The notes: generated by a model not told the origin, from the sequence alone. Positions 37,284 to 50,473 are shown, counted from the first letter of the stretch. The stretch is 64,000 bases of DNA from Spinellus fusiger (GCA_025094145.1 JALLLS010000008.1:62001-126000), one strand, 5' to 3'. Numbers and translations are program-made.

Positions 37284-39262
37284 ATGACCGATGCTATAAG
37301 ACCAGTAGAACTAAGAAAATTCTATGATACTCGCGACAAACCTATCCGAATTAAAAGTACGCTACTACCACTACTACCACCACAACAACAGCAACAACAG
37401 CAACAGCAACAACAGCAGCAACAAGCCCAACAACAGCAACAAAATGAGTTCAAGGCAATGGCAGAGGCAACTGCTGCTGTGATACGAGTACGAAGAAGAG
37501 AGCCTGAATCAATGCTTATTTGGGGTGACCGTAGAAAGGTAAAGAGAAAGAGAAAGAGAGTGTGTGTATCCATTTCTTGTCTTGCCTTTTTTAGTATTCT
37601 GATAGATGTGGGTGGGTGGGTGTGTGGTTACTAGAGAGAATGTGACGATGAATGTGACGATGGAAGTGGGGTGTGTGGGTGTATGGTGTGGAATGGGGAA
37701 GAGTGCTCTGTCTGTATCGCCCGAGCGTTCGTGTCACTTTACCATGACGGATTTGAGGCAAAAAGAGTGTCAAAATGCCAATCTCTAATTTAGCTCTTTA
37801 TCTCTTCTTTTTTTTTCTTTTCTTCCTCTTGTCATTTGGCGTCACTTGGACTCACCAAAGGATGTTTGTCTTTTTATGTATATCTATACACACAACTACA
37901 CACAAACCTACACCTACCTACACCTACGTCATATCTTAAAATGCCATGTCTTTTGTCCATGTTTGTTGCTATGCCAATATCCATAGGCAGTCATTAAACG
38001 CTTTCCTGATGGCGGTGTTGAGATTATGGTTCCACAGAATCTAACACCTGAACAAGAACAGTATGAATTCCCACCGCGCTCCCAATTCCTTAAACGGCTA
38101 TCCACAGCAGAGAAGCGTAAAATGTCAGCTCAGACAGATCCAACTCCGCCTTCCTCTTCCACTTCCTCCTCCTCAGGTTCCTCCCTCTTTACAGTCCACT
38201 CCCAAGCCTCTGTTTCCATTTCTGTGGGTGCTCCTGAGAAACTAGACCAAGCCATTATCAGTGAATGGCTTATTACACAACAAAAAGAAAAGGCAGAGAG
38301 ACAGAAAGATGCTCCTATTCTACTGAGTCCTAGCAATTCCAAGCGCACTAAACACAGTCCTCCCTCCTCCAAACCAAGTCCAAGAAGTGTACAGTCTGTC
38401 ACCAACACAGACCCCACAGCATGGGACAGCACACTCCATCTTCAGAGTGAAGCAGGTAAGATGACATGCTGTTTGTTCATCTCTCTTATGTGCTGTATTC
38501 TTCCTAGGCAAACGGTGGACTACTCCTGTAAAACCACCCAGCAAACATTACATATCGAAAAATCTACTGGTCTCTACCTGCAATACTCTCTCTTCTTCTC
38601 GCACCTCTTCTGCTGCATCTTTGGGCGACTCACCCACATCCCCACGTTTCCCGACTGCTTCACGTCCCTTTTCACATGCTTCTCAGCGCACCTTTTCTAT
38701 TACCTCACGCATGTCAGAGCCATCACGTGAAACAGTGCCTTCCTCCCCTCGAATGCCACCTAGTACACGTCAAATGTCGATGCATTCACCCCGTTTAGCA
38801 CCTAGCACACGTCCATTGCCAGACAGCTCACCCCGTTTAGCACCTAGCACACGTCAAATGTCGATGCATTCACCCCGTTTAGCACCTAGCACACGTCCAT
38901 TGCCAGACAGCTCACCCAGACTACCACCCACTACACGTCAAATGTCCATCAATTCACCCAGATTACCACCCACTACACGTCAAATGTCCATCACATCCCC
39001 TAGAATCCAACCCACAGCAGCCATAGAAACAAAGTCTACTCACAAACCATCTGAACCTACTTCCATTAGCACCATGGTAGAAAGAACACAGTCAGCCAAA
39101 AAGACCATTCTGCAGCAACACATGCGTATCAATGAGAGAGGGCATCATCTTGCTCGTCTTCAGAAAGAAGCAGCTGATCCTCATCTACGTACACAACGCA
39201 ACGATGCCTATCAAACAAACTATCTTACAAAAGATGTGTATATAATGAAAGCAAAGGCATAA
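37284..39262 (+). CDS. unrecognised polyQ and SPR-repeat protein
   Basis: Exons 37284..37538, 37987..38455 and 38508..39262 (phases 0 and 1) give 492 aa. I do not recognise the family. The N-terminus MTDAIRPVELRKFYDTRDKP is followed by a polyQ run (about residues 33-53) encoded by mixed CAA/CAG. A compact stretch (AVIKRFPDGGVEIMVPQNL, about 86-104) looks folded. A long S/T/P-rich region follows, with in-tandem repeats of SPRLAPSTRQMSMH and SPRLAPSTRPLPDS (about 395-440). The basic C-terminus contains ILQQHMRINERGHHLARLQK and ends DVYIMKAKA, probably helical and perhaps a conserved motif. Low-complexity composition suggests a cytoskeletal or regulatory scaffold, but no function can be claimed. 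The start is the first ATG of the open frame. Confidence 0.8.
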
Positions 39263-40204
39263 AGGCATATTCACATGTATTTAAACAATCACACTTGCAC
39301 ATACACAGGCACACTCACTGATACACACACTCACACACACACACCGATACACACTCACTCACTGATACACAAGCACTGATGCAGCTTATTTCTTATTTCT
39401 TGGTCTTGTCTTTATCAATACAGGAAAGATGTCTTTAGAACCATACCACCTCTACAATAACACATTGGTTCCTCCTCATCCATCTTTTGCATTTTTCAGT
39501 CTACATGTATCCACCTAATAGAACATGTCACTCTACAGCAACACGAGCTAGTGTAGTATTAATATTGATATGCACTGTTCTCTTTTTCATTGGATAATTA
39601 GGAATAGTTTGTAAAATAAATAATGAACTATATCTTATCCTCTAATCTCTACACCCTATTCTATACACTCTGCACTGTGGTTGTAGTATTGAACCGACCC
39701 CATGCGTATCAATAACCACACACACACACACACATCTAGAGAGAGAGAGAGAGGATAGAATGAGATTCTGGCCTATTGAAATGACCCTACAAGTATTTAT
39801 CCTTTGATCCAAAATATTAAAATACTTTTTTTAAAAAAAGGCAGTCTCTTCTTTTTTTAAAGAAGCATATCATAAGAGCGACACCCTTCTTCACCGTCAC
39901 TCTCATCTCTATGACGATAGCGTTGTCCTAGTGATAGCCTGGTAACCTATAGCAACCCCCCTCTTCTTTCTTGTCTTTTCTGTTGAGTGCATGCTGATTG
40001 GACAATAAGAGTCCGCTATGTAACACACACCAAAAAGCTGGTGTTGCTGCTACTACTACTGCTGTGAATGGGTTATTTTCCATTTTTTCCCTTGTTTTTC
40101 CACTCTTTCTATTTTCTCTCTTTCTATCTATTTTTCTTTCTTTCTTTCTTTCTCCTTCCTCTTCTTTCTTTCTATAAAAAAAAAGAAAGTAGTCTACCTA
40201 AGAA
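39263..40204. other. intergenic with CA and GA dinucleotide runs
   Basis: Contains CACACA runs near 39326-39345 and 39718-39733, a GA run near 39742-39753 and pyrimidine tracts up to the MPC1 start. No gene is seen. Confidence 0.6.
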
Positions 40205-40941
40205 ATGTCACAAGTGTCTGGCTCATTAGCAAATCGTCTAGTACAAAAGGTCTCTTCCAAGGAGTTCAGAGGCTACCTTATGAGGTGAATAATCTGTTCT
40301 TAGTAGACAGTAGACACATCAAAACTCAGTACATTACTGATACTTTATTCTATCTGTTGTTGTTGTTGTTGTTGTTGTTGTTGTGGTGGTGGTGGTGGTG
40401 GTGGTGTATGACGATGACGATTATTGTCAATAGCACTGTAAGTAAAACATATCCTCCCTAGACAAGAGGAGGTTCTTGTATAGATCGATTAAGAGAGAAA
40501 GAAGAATCAGGCACACAAACTTACCTTTTTTTCTTTTCTTTTTCTTTTTCTGTAGCACTTTTGGGGACCTGTAGCTAACTGGGGTATTCCTATTGCTGCT
40601 ATTTCTGACTGGAAGAAAGACCCTGACCTTATCTCGGGCAATATGACAGCAGGTAAAGAAAGAACAATAGAAAGAAAGAAAGAAAAAAGACCTACTACAG
40701 CAATCACCTGGGATATATCATCTAACCCTTTTACTATTCTATTTCTATTCTTCTCTGTGTGTTGATTCTCCCGTGTCTTCTACAACAAAACATCACAAAA
40801 GCCCTTTGCATCTATTCTGGACTGTTTATGCGCTTTGCATTGGCTGTGAGACCAGTAAACTACCTCTTGTTTGCATGTCATGCTACGAACGAAGTCGCCC
40901 AATTAGTACAGGGCTACCGTTTTATTGATTACCACAAGTAA
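40205..40941 (+). CDS. MPC1: mitochondrial pyruvate carrier subunit 1
   Basis: Inner-membrane subunit of the heteromeric pyruvate carrier. Exons 40205..40284, 40434..40437, 40556..40652 and 40802..40941 give 106 aa (human MPC1 is 109). Conserved blocks are [36 protein letters not shown] and [19 protein letters not shown]. The Ser-Thr of LMSTHFWG is recovered only if a 4-nt exon, CACT (40434-40437, between TAG and GTAAGT), is included. Without it the frame from exon 1 does not join exon 3. Intron 1 carries a (GTT)n(GGT)n microsatellite. The last codon AAG-TAA-GT also matches a donor, so a further short exon cannot be excluded. The gene converges on CDC42. Confidence 0.9.
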
Positions 40942-41452
40942 GTCCATTGATATGTGGTAGTGGTAACTGTATTGATCCTATGAGAATAGTCTCGGTGGCA
41001 TGGAGAGACGCGAGAAGGAACAGGCCCAAGAAAAGGGTGTTACTTTATCCTGAGACTATCGACCCTTGTTTTTGTTTGGTTGTTTGGTTGTTTGGTTGTT
41101 TGTTTATTGGTTGGTTGGTTTGTATATTTCTGCTCACCGTATCTACTTGTATAAAGATCCATCTGCAGTCTTATGATGCAGACAGCAGCAGCCATCCTAC
41201 ACATCCTCGGTGTCTGTCTGCACTACTACTGAGTATAGAAAGACAAGACGGACACTATCCATACGTGTGTTTGTGTTTATAGAGATGTATATGTAAAAGT
41301 GTAATATTAGAGAAACGTAGGTCGATGTGACTAGACTACACAAGTCATTCAACAAGAGAGGTGGATATAAAAGAGAGAAGAAAAAGAGAGAAGAAAAAGA
41401 GGGAAGAATTAACCACCCAGTAACAATAAGAAAATAGGAAATAAAGAGGCTA
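40942..41452. other. convergent 3' region between MPC1 and CDC42
   Basis: 511 bp between convergent stops. It contains GTTTGGTT repeats near 41070-41120 and GAAAAAGAGA repeats near 41375-41402. The 40947-41282 open frame is repeat-derived. Confidence 0.5.
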
Positions 41453-42236
<784 letters not shown>

Positions 42237-42802
42237 GTATTTATTTTTATTTTTATTTTATATCTATAGAGTCCAGGGTTGTTTATGTGCTGTGTTGTGT
42301 TGTTTTATACCTTGATAAAGAGACTGTGGGCGGGAATAGCTTTCTACAGTGTAAAAGAGGTCGATAGTATCTATAGAGAAATAAGGGGGCCGAGAAGAAT
42401 CAAGCTAGAAGAAACAGTGGGAAGAAAGGAGGGGCCTCACAAGAAGCCCACTCTAGGCGACGTCATCAGTGCCTGCCTTTGTCTTATCCATCTTAAAGGG
42501 CTGCCCATACATCATACAGTCCATAGGAGAAAAGAGAGAGAGTTGACCTTTTATTATTGTTATTTATTCATGTCTTTTATGACACTAGAGATCAGTCCAT
42601 GTTGAGTAGACATACAAAAAGACATACAAAAAGACACACAAAAAGACACACAAAAAGACATACAAAAACCAAATGTATTGGTAGACCATTGTTGGTGATG
42701 AGATGCTACTCTGCTATGAGTCTACTCTAGTGGATCCACATACAAGAATAAATAGATAAAGAGAATGAATATATTATTTACACATACAAAACAACGAATA
42801 AA
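42237..42802. other. CDC42 upstream region with a 12-bp tandem repeat
   Basis: No gene is seen. At 42608-42667 there are about five copies of a 12-bp unit (GACATACAAAAA with one T/C variable position). The rest must serve as CDC42 promoter and permease 3' UTR. Confidence 0.6.
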
Positions 42803-44534
42803 TTAAGCAAAGATCGATCCCAACTTCTTCACTGCAGCCTTCCATACAGGGACCTCCTCTTTCTCTTTCTCTTCCTCACGAATATCAAACACAGTGCTCT
42901 TGAGTGTTCCTGTATCAAAGTCCATGTCTTTGTTCTTCACCAACCCAGAATGAGAAAAGATCTTGTGGCCCACATACACAACAGTAGCAAAGATCAAGCC
43001 AATGTAAGAAGCCACCACATTGGTACCACTAATAGGGGCAAGGAAAGAAGAGTAGCCCTGGCCAAAGATAACAATCGTGCCAATCACAATGACAATAATA
43101 TCACAGTAAGGGAAAAAGGGGGCCACATAGGGAAGTGCTGTCAGCAGGCGGCCCTGAGCCAGGTAGCCTTGACGGAAGCGGATATGGGTGATGGAAATAA
43201 TCACCCATGTAATAAGACCAGCCACAGACGTAAGGTTGGTGAGCCAAGTAAAGACAATGCCCGAGCCAAACAGACTGGTAAGAAAGGCAAGACATCCCAT
43301 GGCACAGCTCATCAGAACAGCCCAAATGGGAATCCCCCACCGGTTCAATCGAGTGAACAGACGGGGAGCATAGCCCTGTTCGGCAAGAGAGAGCAGTGTG
43401 CGGCTAGAAGAGTACGCTCCGGAATTACCAGCAGAGATCATTGTGATCAGAATCACAGCATTCATCAGATCAGCAGCCCACACTGCACCTGCCTTTTGGA
43501 AGACGAGGGTAAAGGGGCTGACGGTAATGTCGTGGCCATTGGTAAGAAGACGAGGATCAGTGTAGGGAATGACAAGACCAATGACAAGAATAGAGAGGAC
43601 ATAGAACAAGACGATGCGGTAAAAGACCTGTTTGACAGCAGCAGGCACTGTCTTGTGGGGGTTGACTGATTCACCAGCAGTAATGCCAACAATCTCCACA
43701 CCATTGAAAGAGAAGGCGGCTGTCAGAAAGACATTAAAGATGCCTAGGAATCCGCCAGGGAAAGCACCTCCATCCAAGTGGAAATTCGACACACCATAGT
43801 TGACGCCTCCAATCGTGCCTGTGTCGACACAGAGACCAACAATAATAAACACAATGACCACAAATATCTTGATAAAAGAGATCCAGTACTCAATTTCACC
43901 ATAGCCCTTGACAGAGAAGACATTGATAGCAACAAGAAGCAAAAGACAGATAATATTCCAGACGACACTATTGACACTCTGGATCCAGTATTCAACAATG
44001 ATGGCCACACCCGTCAGCTCAACTGCCACACCAACAGCCCAGTTGGCCCAGTACACCCAGCCCACGCAGAAGCCAAGGGAGGGATCAGCAAATCGAGTGG
44101 CAAAATGGGCGAAACTGCCAGCAATGGGCATGTAGGCAGCCATTTCACCCAGACTCATCATTACACAAAACACCACAAGGCCAATGATCATGTAGGCCAC
44201 AAGAGCTCCTCCTGGTCCACCGGAGGCAATGGCTCTACCTGAGGCCATGAAAAGACCTGTGCCTAAAGAGTCATGGTGTAAGTATAAGTGGCTGTGGGCA
44301 AAAAGTTGTGGGCAAAAAGTTGTGGGCTGTGGGCTGAAGGTGGTGCATAGAAAGACGAGAAAACAAGAACAATGCTTTACCAATGGTGCCACCAAGAGCA
44401 ATCATCTGGATGTGCCGGGCTTTGAGACCACGCTGCAGATGACGCTTTTCTTCAGATGCTTGATATGAAGCAATGCTGTGAGGCGCTTCATGTTTTAGTG
44501 TAGTTTCAGTGATGTTTGTTTTATCCTCGCTCAT
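42803..44534 (-). CDS. amino-acid permease, yeast AAP/APC family
   Basis: Proton-coupled amino-acid uptake permease of the plasma membrane. Exons 44534..44381 and 44262..42803 (phase 1) give 537 aa. The cytosolic N-terminus precedes the family signature LKARHIQMIALGGTIG-TGLF across the intron. Then follow GPGGALVAYMIIG, SLGEMAAYMPIAGSF, AAFSFNGVEIVGITAGES, a GNSGAYSSSRTLLSLAEQG loop and about 12 predicted membrane segments. The acidic C-terminal tail (DIREEEKEKEEVPVWKAA) is typical. Substrate specificity cannot be read from sequence. The start is the first ATG of the open frame, giving a normal-length N-terminal tail. The 120-nt intron contains a direct GGGCAAAAAGTTGT duplication. Confidence 0.94.
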
Positions 44535-47500
44535 AGATCAATAATAACAGATCCACCGTTTTATAAATAAGTAAATAAGTAAATAAGTAAATAAGTAAAT
44601 AAAAAAGAGAGATAGAGAGATAGAGAGATAGAGAAATATGAAAAGTGTAGGTAGAATGAAGGATCTGTTTGTCTTTATATATATATAGAGAGAGAATAAA
44701 CAGTACTATTTACAGTTGTGAAAATGAAGAAATGAAAGATGAGATATCTGTTTTGTTCTTAAAACCCTTCTTTATATTGAATAGAATAAATATATTTATA
44801 TCCAAATATAAATATATTCAAAGAGAATGTTCATCCAAACGAGTTAAAATAGTGAATTCATCAAGAGACCTATTGTCCACACACTTTTCTATTAAGTAAT
44901 GTTGCGTGTTACAAAATGAAGTGGAAAAGATTCATGTGAATTTTTTATCTTTTTTTTATCTTTGCAAGAATAAGAGCCAATGCAATGTAATTTTTCTTAT
45001 TGTGGTATTTCAGTAATTATATAATATAAGATGATCATACCTTTATTTATAGTGACATTTCTTCCTTCTTAATAACAATGCAAAGTCTGTACAAGTCTTA
45101 CTTTTTTTTGTAGGTGGAGGCCGAAGCCTCACATTCTATTTGCTTGCACGTCACAGTGAGCGGTGCACACAAAAACCCCATTTTAGCAAGCTAAAAGGGA
45201 AGATAATATAGAGATGTACAAGTCTTACATCAACAGACAAGTGGATCTCGCGATCCATGTCAAGTCTTACCAAGTCACACCAAATCCCAAAAGATAAGAA
45301 ATAGGGAATATGTTAAGTCAAAATAGAGATAAAATAGAACCATGCAAATGAGCTGCTATCAAATGTGATATTCTATCTGTGCTATCTCAGGCCATCTCTT
45401 TTCCTTATATGTTCTTTCTTCCTTTCTTTATTATTATTATTATAGTGCTGAATGAATGACTACGATCTCATTACTTTCTTATCTCTTCTTTTTTATATCA
45501 TTGGTGGGAAATGTCTATGGATAGATGCTATATGTGCAATGGAAATACATTAAATCGATTTATTCTATAGATCTTGCTCATCTCTGGAATAGAAAGACAC
45601 ACGACATATCAAGAAGAAGAAATACAGAAAGTGGATTTAGTTTCTATATCTATTTAAAATAGAGTTTTTCTTATCTGAATCAAATTGGTGTTCCTGATAA
45701 TAATAATAAAAGATCAAGGCACACACAAAAAGATCAAGCTGTGTTTATATTAAACAAATCTCATTTTTTTGCATTGAGTGTATCTTACCAATGGTATTTA
45801 AATGACATTAATAAAACCAAAAAAGACAGTAAGGAATAAAAGAACACAACCATCTTAAACACCCAGTCAATTGATTCCATCGTTTATCCCATATCTCTAC
45901 ACTAAATCTGTCATGTCTTATCAGTCATTTATCTTTCAATAGGATCTACACCAAGCCGCTCAACCCTCGAATGATAAGAAAAAAGCAGTGACTATCCGCT
46001 AATAGTGTACATAAACTTGTATTCTTTATTATTGTTATTGTTATTTCTTGTCAAGGAGAAAAATAAATCAAAATATTTCATTTTTATTTCTTCATAATTG
46101 AATGACATTTGAAATGGAACAAACTAGAGTACTTTTTTTTTTAATATTAAAGAGAGAAAAAGATTCTGCTCTTCAATAAAAGGTACGGTTAGTATTGGTC
46201 AAAACACCCTTGTTCTCAGTTTCAAAGAACAAATGAAACACTTTTATTTTCATTTCTCTGACTTTACTGAACTGTAAATGAGTGTACATCTATTTTATTA
46301 TTATCGACTGGTATACATGTGTCTGTTTGTTATTTTTTCTTCTAGTAAACCAGAGAAAAATAGGTACGTGTTATTTATTTATTTATTTATTTAATAAAGA
46401 ATAGGTATATCTATTCTGAAGACATTCTATATGTTCTCACATAAATAATAACAATTAATAAAATACTTCTATTGTTTAACTTGATGAAAGATAGGAATTG
46501 GTAAATGTGTGCTTGTCAATAATAAAATAGCATGGCTAGATTCGACCTGTGCAAATAAGAAATTGAATTTCATATATGAAACCAGGGCAAACTAGAGTAT
46601 CATTGAATTAATTTAGTCAATAGATGATACATCATTATTATTGTATCTGAAATCAATTGCTCCATTTATAAATGTAGGAACAGAAGGAATTTTCAAGTCA
46701 AACCATATGTGTTTTTCTTTCTGTAAAATATCTTGTCTGTTCAATGAGATGTTCAGTTAATTGAATTCCTTATATCCTTAAAGTAACTGTACATAAAACA
46801 ATAAGCGATTTCACACAAGAATAATACCTTTGTTTTCTACTAGTGTAGATACATTTACAAAGATGACTTAATCTTTTGGAAGAGCACCAAACACTTTCAA
46901 AGCTGTTTATCGGTATGGATAGTAAAGTGCTTTAGACAGACTATATTCCTTTCTTTTAAAAGAAAATCAAATACGTAAACTAAAGGGTAATTGAAAGGTC
47001 AAAGAAAGGCCACACTCTATGTAAAGAGCTCACATATAGAAAGACTATCTATACTATAAATAAAGGATATATCTATAAAGTATACCCTCAATCACGGATA
47101 GTGACAGAATAGATGTGTAATACATATCCATTCCTTTTTCTTTTTCTTTTTTCTTTTTAGTATAGTCTGTCTTTGTTACAGGCGTTTATAGTCATTGTAT
47201 CTATATATTTGTGTGTATTATGATGGTACAGAAACATATAAAGAGAGTATACATTACGCATGACTAGAAATTAATGGCATGATATCTATACTTGATTATA
47301 TGTCGATAACACTTGCCAATAAATATATATCCGAGACAGCAGAAACAAGTGTCACTGTGTATGGTTTAACAGAGCTTCGATTCCAAGTCATATTGAAAAT
47401 GAGCAACGAGAAGAATAAAGTGGTAAAATATAGTTATTCTATTACGAGCAGTCATTCTACACACTCTTTTTTTCCTTACTCATTTCTTAAGTTTCTCTGG

Positions 47501-47789
47501 AATGAATTTATTACTTAAAACGCGAGTAACAAGACATTTAAATAAATAGATAACAACTTTAAATTATAGAATAATGTATCCAACATATCAGCAAGAAAAC
47601 GAGGGTCAATGAAATAGTACTACATTAAGTAAACCAATAGCCTATCAATCTTAATTACTTGTGGAAATACTTTGATAGTTAATTTCTTTATAATTGACTG
47701 AATATGAATACTAAATATATTTTATAATAGAGATAGAGCCTTTTTTCATGGTAAGGAAATACAGTTCAAAGTATTTTTGTTTTTTGGGT
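44535..47789. other. AT-rich intergenic stretch with a palindrome cluster at 45112-45290
   Basis: No supported gene is present. Near 44565-44600 lie AAGTAAAT units. At 45075-45290 sits a distinct segment with the palindrome AGGCCGAAGCCT, GGATCTCGCGATCC and three ACAAGTCTTAC-like motifs, possibly a short mobile element. A TTTA tetranucleotide run lies at about 46370-46395. The 47279-47518 plus frame has no recognised domain. Confidence 0.55.
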
Positions 47790-48286
47790 GTAATTTGCTA
47801 TTCGGGCATTGGGCCTATTAGCCACCCTATGAAAACTTTTGTAAAATAAATAAGGATAAACATAGAAACACTTCAAATACAAAAGTGGAAGAAAATAAAT
47901 GCAAAGAGGAAGGAAACAGAAAGAAACACAAAACCTCAATAAGGGAAAAAATGATGAAAAGTGGGTAATGATGGTAAAATGGGAATTATGAATAGACATC
48001 CAAAAAGGCCATAAAGTCAGCAAGGAAACTAGGACACCAAAAAGATAACCGCTGTCCTATGGTAATCCGAAATCCAACGATGGATACTTGGAACAACTCG
48101 GACAATCCTAAAAATAAACACAGCAACTACACTAGCATCTTCTGGCTTTGCTAAACGGGCTAAGAATGGGTGGGTAGAAGAGAGATCGGAGGAGAAATGA
48201 GGATACAGTGTCTGTTGCTGAAGGAGTCCTTTGCACTCTATGGTGGCGTTGGTGTTCCCGCTCAACACACCCATGGTAAGGAAATA
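47790..48286 (-). pseudogene. orphan dispersed repeat, copy 2
   Basis: Related over most of its length to 15261-15745. This copy keeps a longer minus-strand frame (48029-48286 and beyond: NTNATIECKGLLQQQ.., then LAKPEDASVVAVFIFRIVRVVP and WISDYHRTAVIFLVS-stop). A second frame, 48023-47766, is hydrophobic and F/L/C-rich. Neither has a recognised domain. The upstream edge is cut by a Tc1 element, whose terminal repeat now supplies the in-frame ATG at 48319. Whether this was a gene, a pseudogene or a non-autonomous transposon is open. Confidence 0.5.
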
Positions 48287-49336
48287 CAGTGTCAGGCAAA
48301 ATAATAATAAAGATTTCATTTTCCAACATATTCTTATTTGGGGAAATACTTATTACTTTTAATAAAGACACACATTAAACACACAGTAGAGACTTGAAAA
48401 TAGGACGAAGTATAAAGAAGGTCAACAGGATATTATATACAAGTTTATTGGGTGGAGACTCTTAATATTTGGTGCTTCTACTCTTGGCCTCAATGACAGC
48501 TCTACATCTCCGATACATGCTATTGATGAGGTTGTTGGTAACCTCCTTGGGAATCTTGTCCCATTTCTGGACCAGGAGAGCCTTCAGATCCTGGAGAGTG
48601 CTTGCTGGGGTCATCCTCTTCCGGACTTCTCTGTCCAACTCTTCCCAAAGATCCTCAATTGGGTTCAGATCAGGGCTTTGAGAGGACCCTCTCTCCTTCT
48701 TTCTGCGCACTACTCTGTTGCGATGGTTGTTGCTCATTAGCTGGAACTTGGACTCATCGGACCAGATGACCGCCTTCCAGTCTTCTTCTACCCAGTGTAG
48801 GTGGACCTTGGCCCAAGCAAGCCTCAACTTCTTGTGCTTGTCAGTGAGAGCAGGCTTTCTGATCACCCTGCAAGAAGACAGGCCAATCTTCTTCATCATT
48901 TTTTGAAATGTCCTCGTGGACACTTGGGTGGTCATTCCTTGGTGGAGCTCCTTCATACTCTGGAAGGAATCCCTTGCCACCTCGCGAGAGACCTCTCCCT
49001 CGTCTCTCTCCTTCAGAATAGGCTTGCGCCCAGAGCTCTTCCCTGCTTTGAAACAGCCAGTTTCCCTGTACTTCATGATAAGGCTGACAGTGGAATGACT
49101 GATGCCAAACATGGCTGCAATCTCCACTTGGCTGGTGTCATTTACAGTATCTTTGTGTACAATGAGTTGACGAGTAAAGTTGTTGATATTTTTCTTTCTG
49201 TTTCCAAAAGGCTTGGTGGTTTATTCAGTGGTGTTAGACATAATAGATAATATAGCGGAAAAAGAAGAAATGAGGAATGTGTAAAAAAAAATTGACCAAA
49301 ATAGAGGTCGGAAACTATTTTTTTTGTCTGACACTG
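48287..49336 (-). mobile_element. Tc1/mariner element, about 1.05 kb, internally deleted
   Basis: The ends are CAGTGTCAGGCAAAA (48287) and TTTTGTCTGACACTG (49336), inverted and flanked by TA on both sides, the Tc1/mariner target duplication. Between them lies one transposase gene on the minus strand. The element is shorter than the usual 1.3-1.7 kb because part of the catalytic core is deleted. It sits against the orphan dispersed repeat. Confidence 0.88.
48462..49241 (-). pseudogene. Tc1/mariner transposase lacking part of the DDE core
   Basis: The natural ATG (49241) is followed by MSNTTE and an in-frame TAA at codon 7, then an intact frame. The N-terminal helix-turn-helix includes VEIAAMFGISHSTVSLIMKY, and a second DNA-binding part includes STRTFQKMMKKIGL. 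The first catalytic Asp is in VIWSDESKFQL. An in-frame deletion joins NHRNRVVRRKKE to RGSSQSPDLNPIEDLW, removing the second Asp region; the Glu in NPIE remains. It ends AVIEAKSRSTKY. This copy cannot catalyse transposition but could be mobilised by a full-length relative. Confidence 0.88.
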
Positions 49337-50473
49337 TATATTCTACTGCCACATGTATCTATAGAATTGACGAGTCATCTTTACATTGGATTTTATTTTG
49401 TTTTGTTTTGTTTTATTTACTGTTTCTTAAAAGCAGAAACTAAACTTTCTTTCAATAGAAATTAAAGAAACCTTCAAGATTCCCCACTAGGCAAGGGGGT
49501 GTCTATCTTTTAGAATACAGGAAAGACTACTTCAGGCTGTAAATCAAAACTTATTTTGATCCGACACTGGGAATTCTTATGAGAAATAGTGTAACCTATT
49601 ACTTATCTTTTTTATTTTATTTTTATATTAATAAATAGAATAATAAATATATAAAAAAAAAAGACAATTCATCTCTGTTTCTGCTTATGAATAAGATAAA
49701 AGAAAGAATGGATATTATTCTATTGGCTCCATGAATGAATGAGGGAAATACACAAACATCCCAATAGACTAATTCATTCTACCAATCTATCATCTTATCC
49801 ATCTATCAAAAGTAGAAATAGAGCACACAGTGACTACGCTCTACTCAGTATCACCTTTTATGCACAAAAGTCTATCCACAGGCCTCCACCAGACCGTGCC
49901 AGAAACAAAGTCGGAATAGGTTCAGATCTCAAATAAGAAAAAGAAATAGGGACTCTATGGATTCTGTACACACGATAGAGAAAGAGAAATGCATTTTCTT
50001 TTACAACTCAGATACTTTCTATTTTCAATATTTCCAAGTCGACAAAGACACAGATCCACACATGTACATACTCTCCTGTAAGATATTTCATGTATCAAGT
50101 TAAATAATAAGCCAATCATTCATATAAAGAACAAGTAGACACTACAATAGACATAGAAAAGTGGAAAAGTGGACTCTATTTTTATATCTACAAACAGACA
50201 TTCTCATCTCTAAAGCCATTTTTCTTATTATTGGTAAATGTAAAACAATGTTTTTTTTATTGCGTAAATAAGTGGGTAACTAAAGTAAAAGGAATATTAC
50301 AAGGTATTTGTTGATTTTATATAGAAAAATAGAAAAATGACAACAATAAAGATGGGTGTGCGTGTGTGAAAATGAAAAGAAAACGTTCAAGTAAACAAAA
50401 CAAAACAAAAAATTAAAGTAGGATAAACATGAAGAATGACTTGTGTGTGTGTGTGTGTTTTTTTTCTTTTTTT
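49337..50473. other. intergenic: downstream of the ABC transporter
   Basis: AT-rich. Nothing coding is supported. It contains a TTTTG run near 49395 and a GT run near 50441-50457 just past the transporter stop codon. Confidence 0.55.

Noticed and set aside
42950..43669. 239-codon plus-strand frame
   Set aside because: Antisense to the amino-acid permease; composition is the complement of hydrophobic membrane segments.
48023..48029. treating the 47766-48023 and 48029-48319 frames as one protein
   Set aside because: They are in different frames with a stop between them and no convincing intron, and the other copy is broken at similar places.
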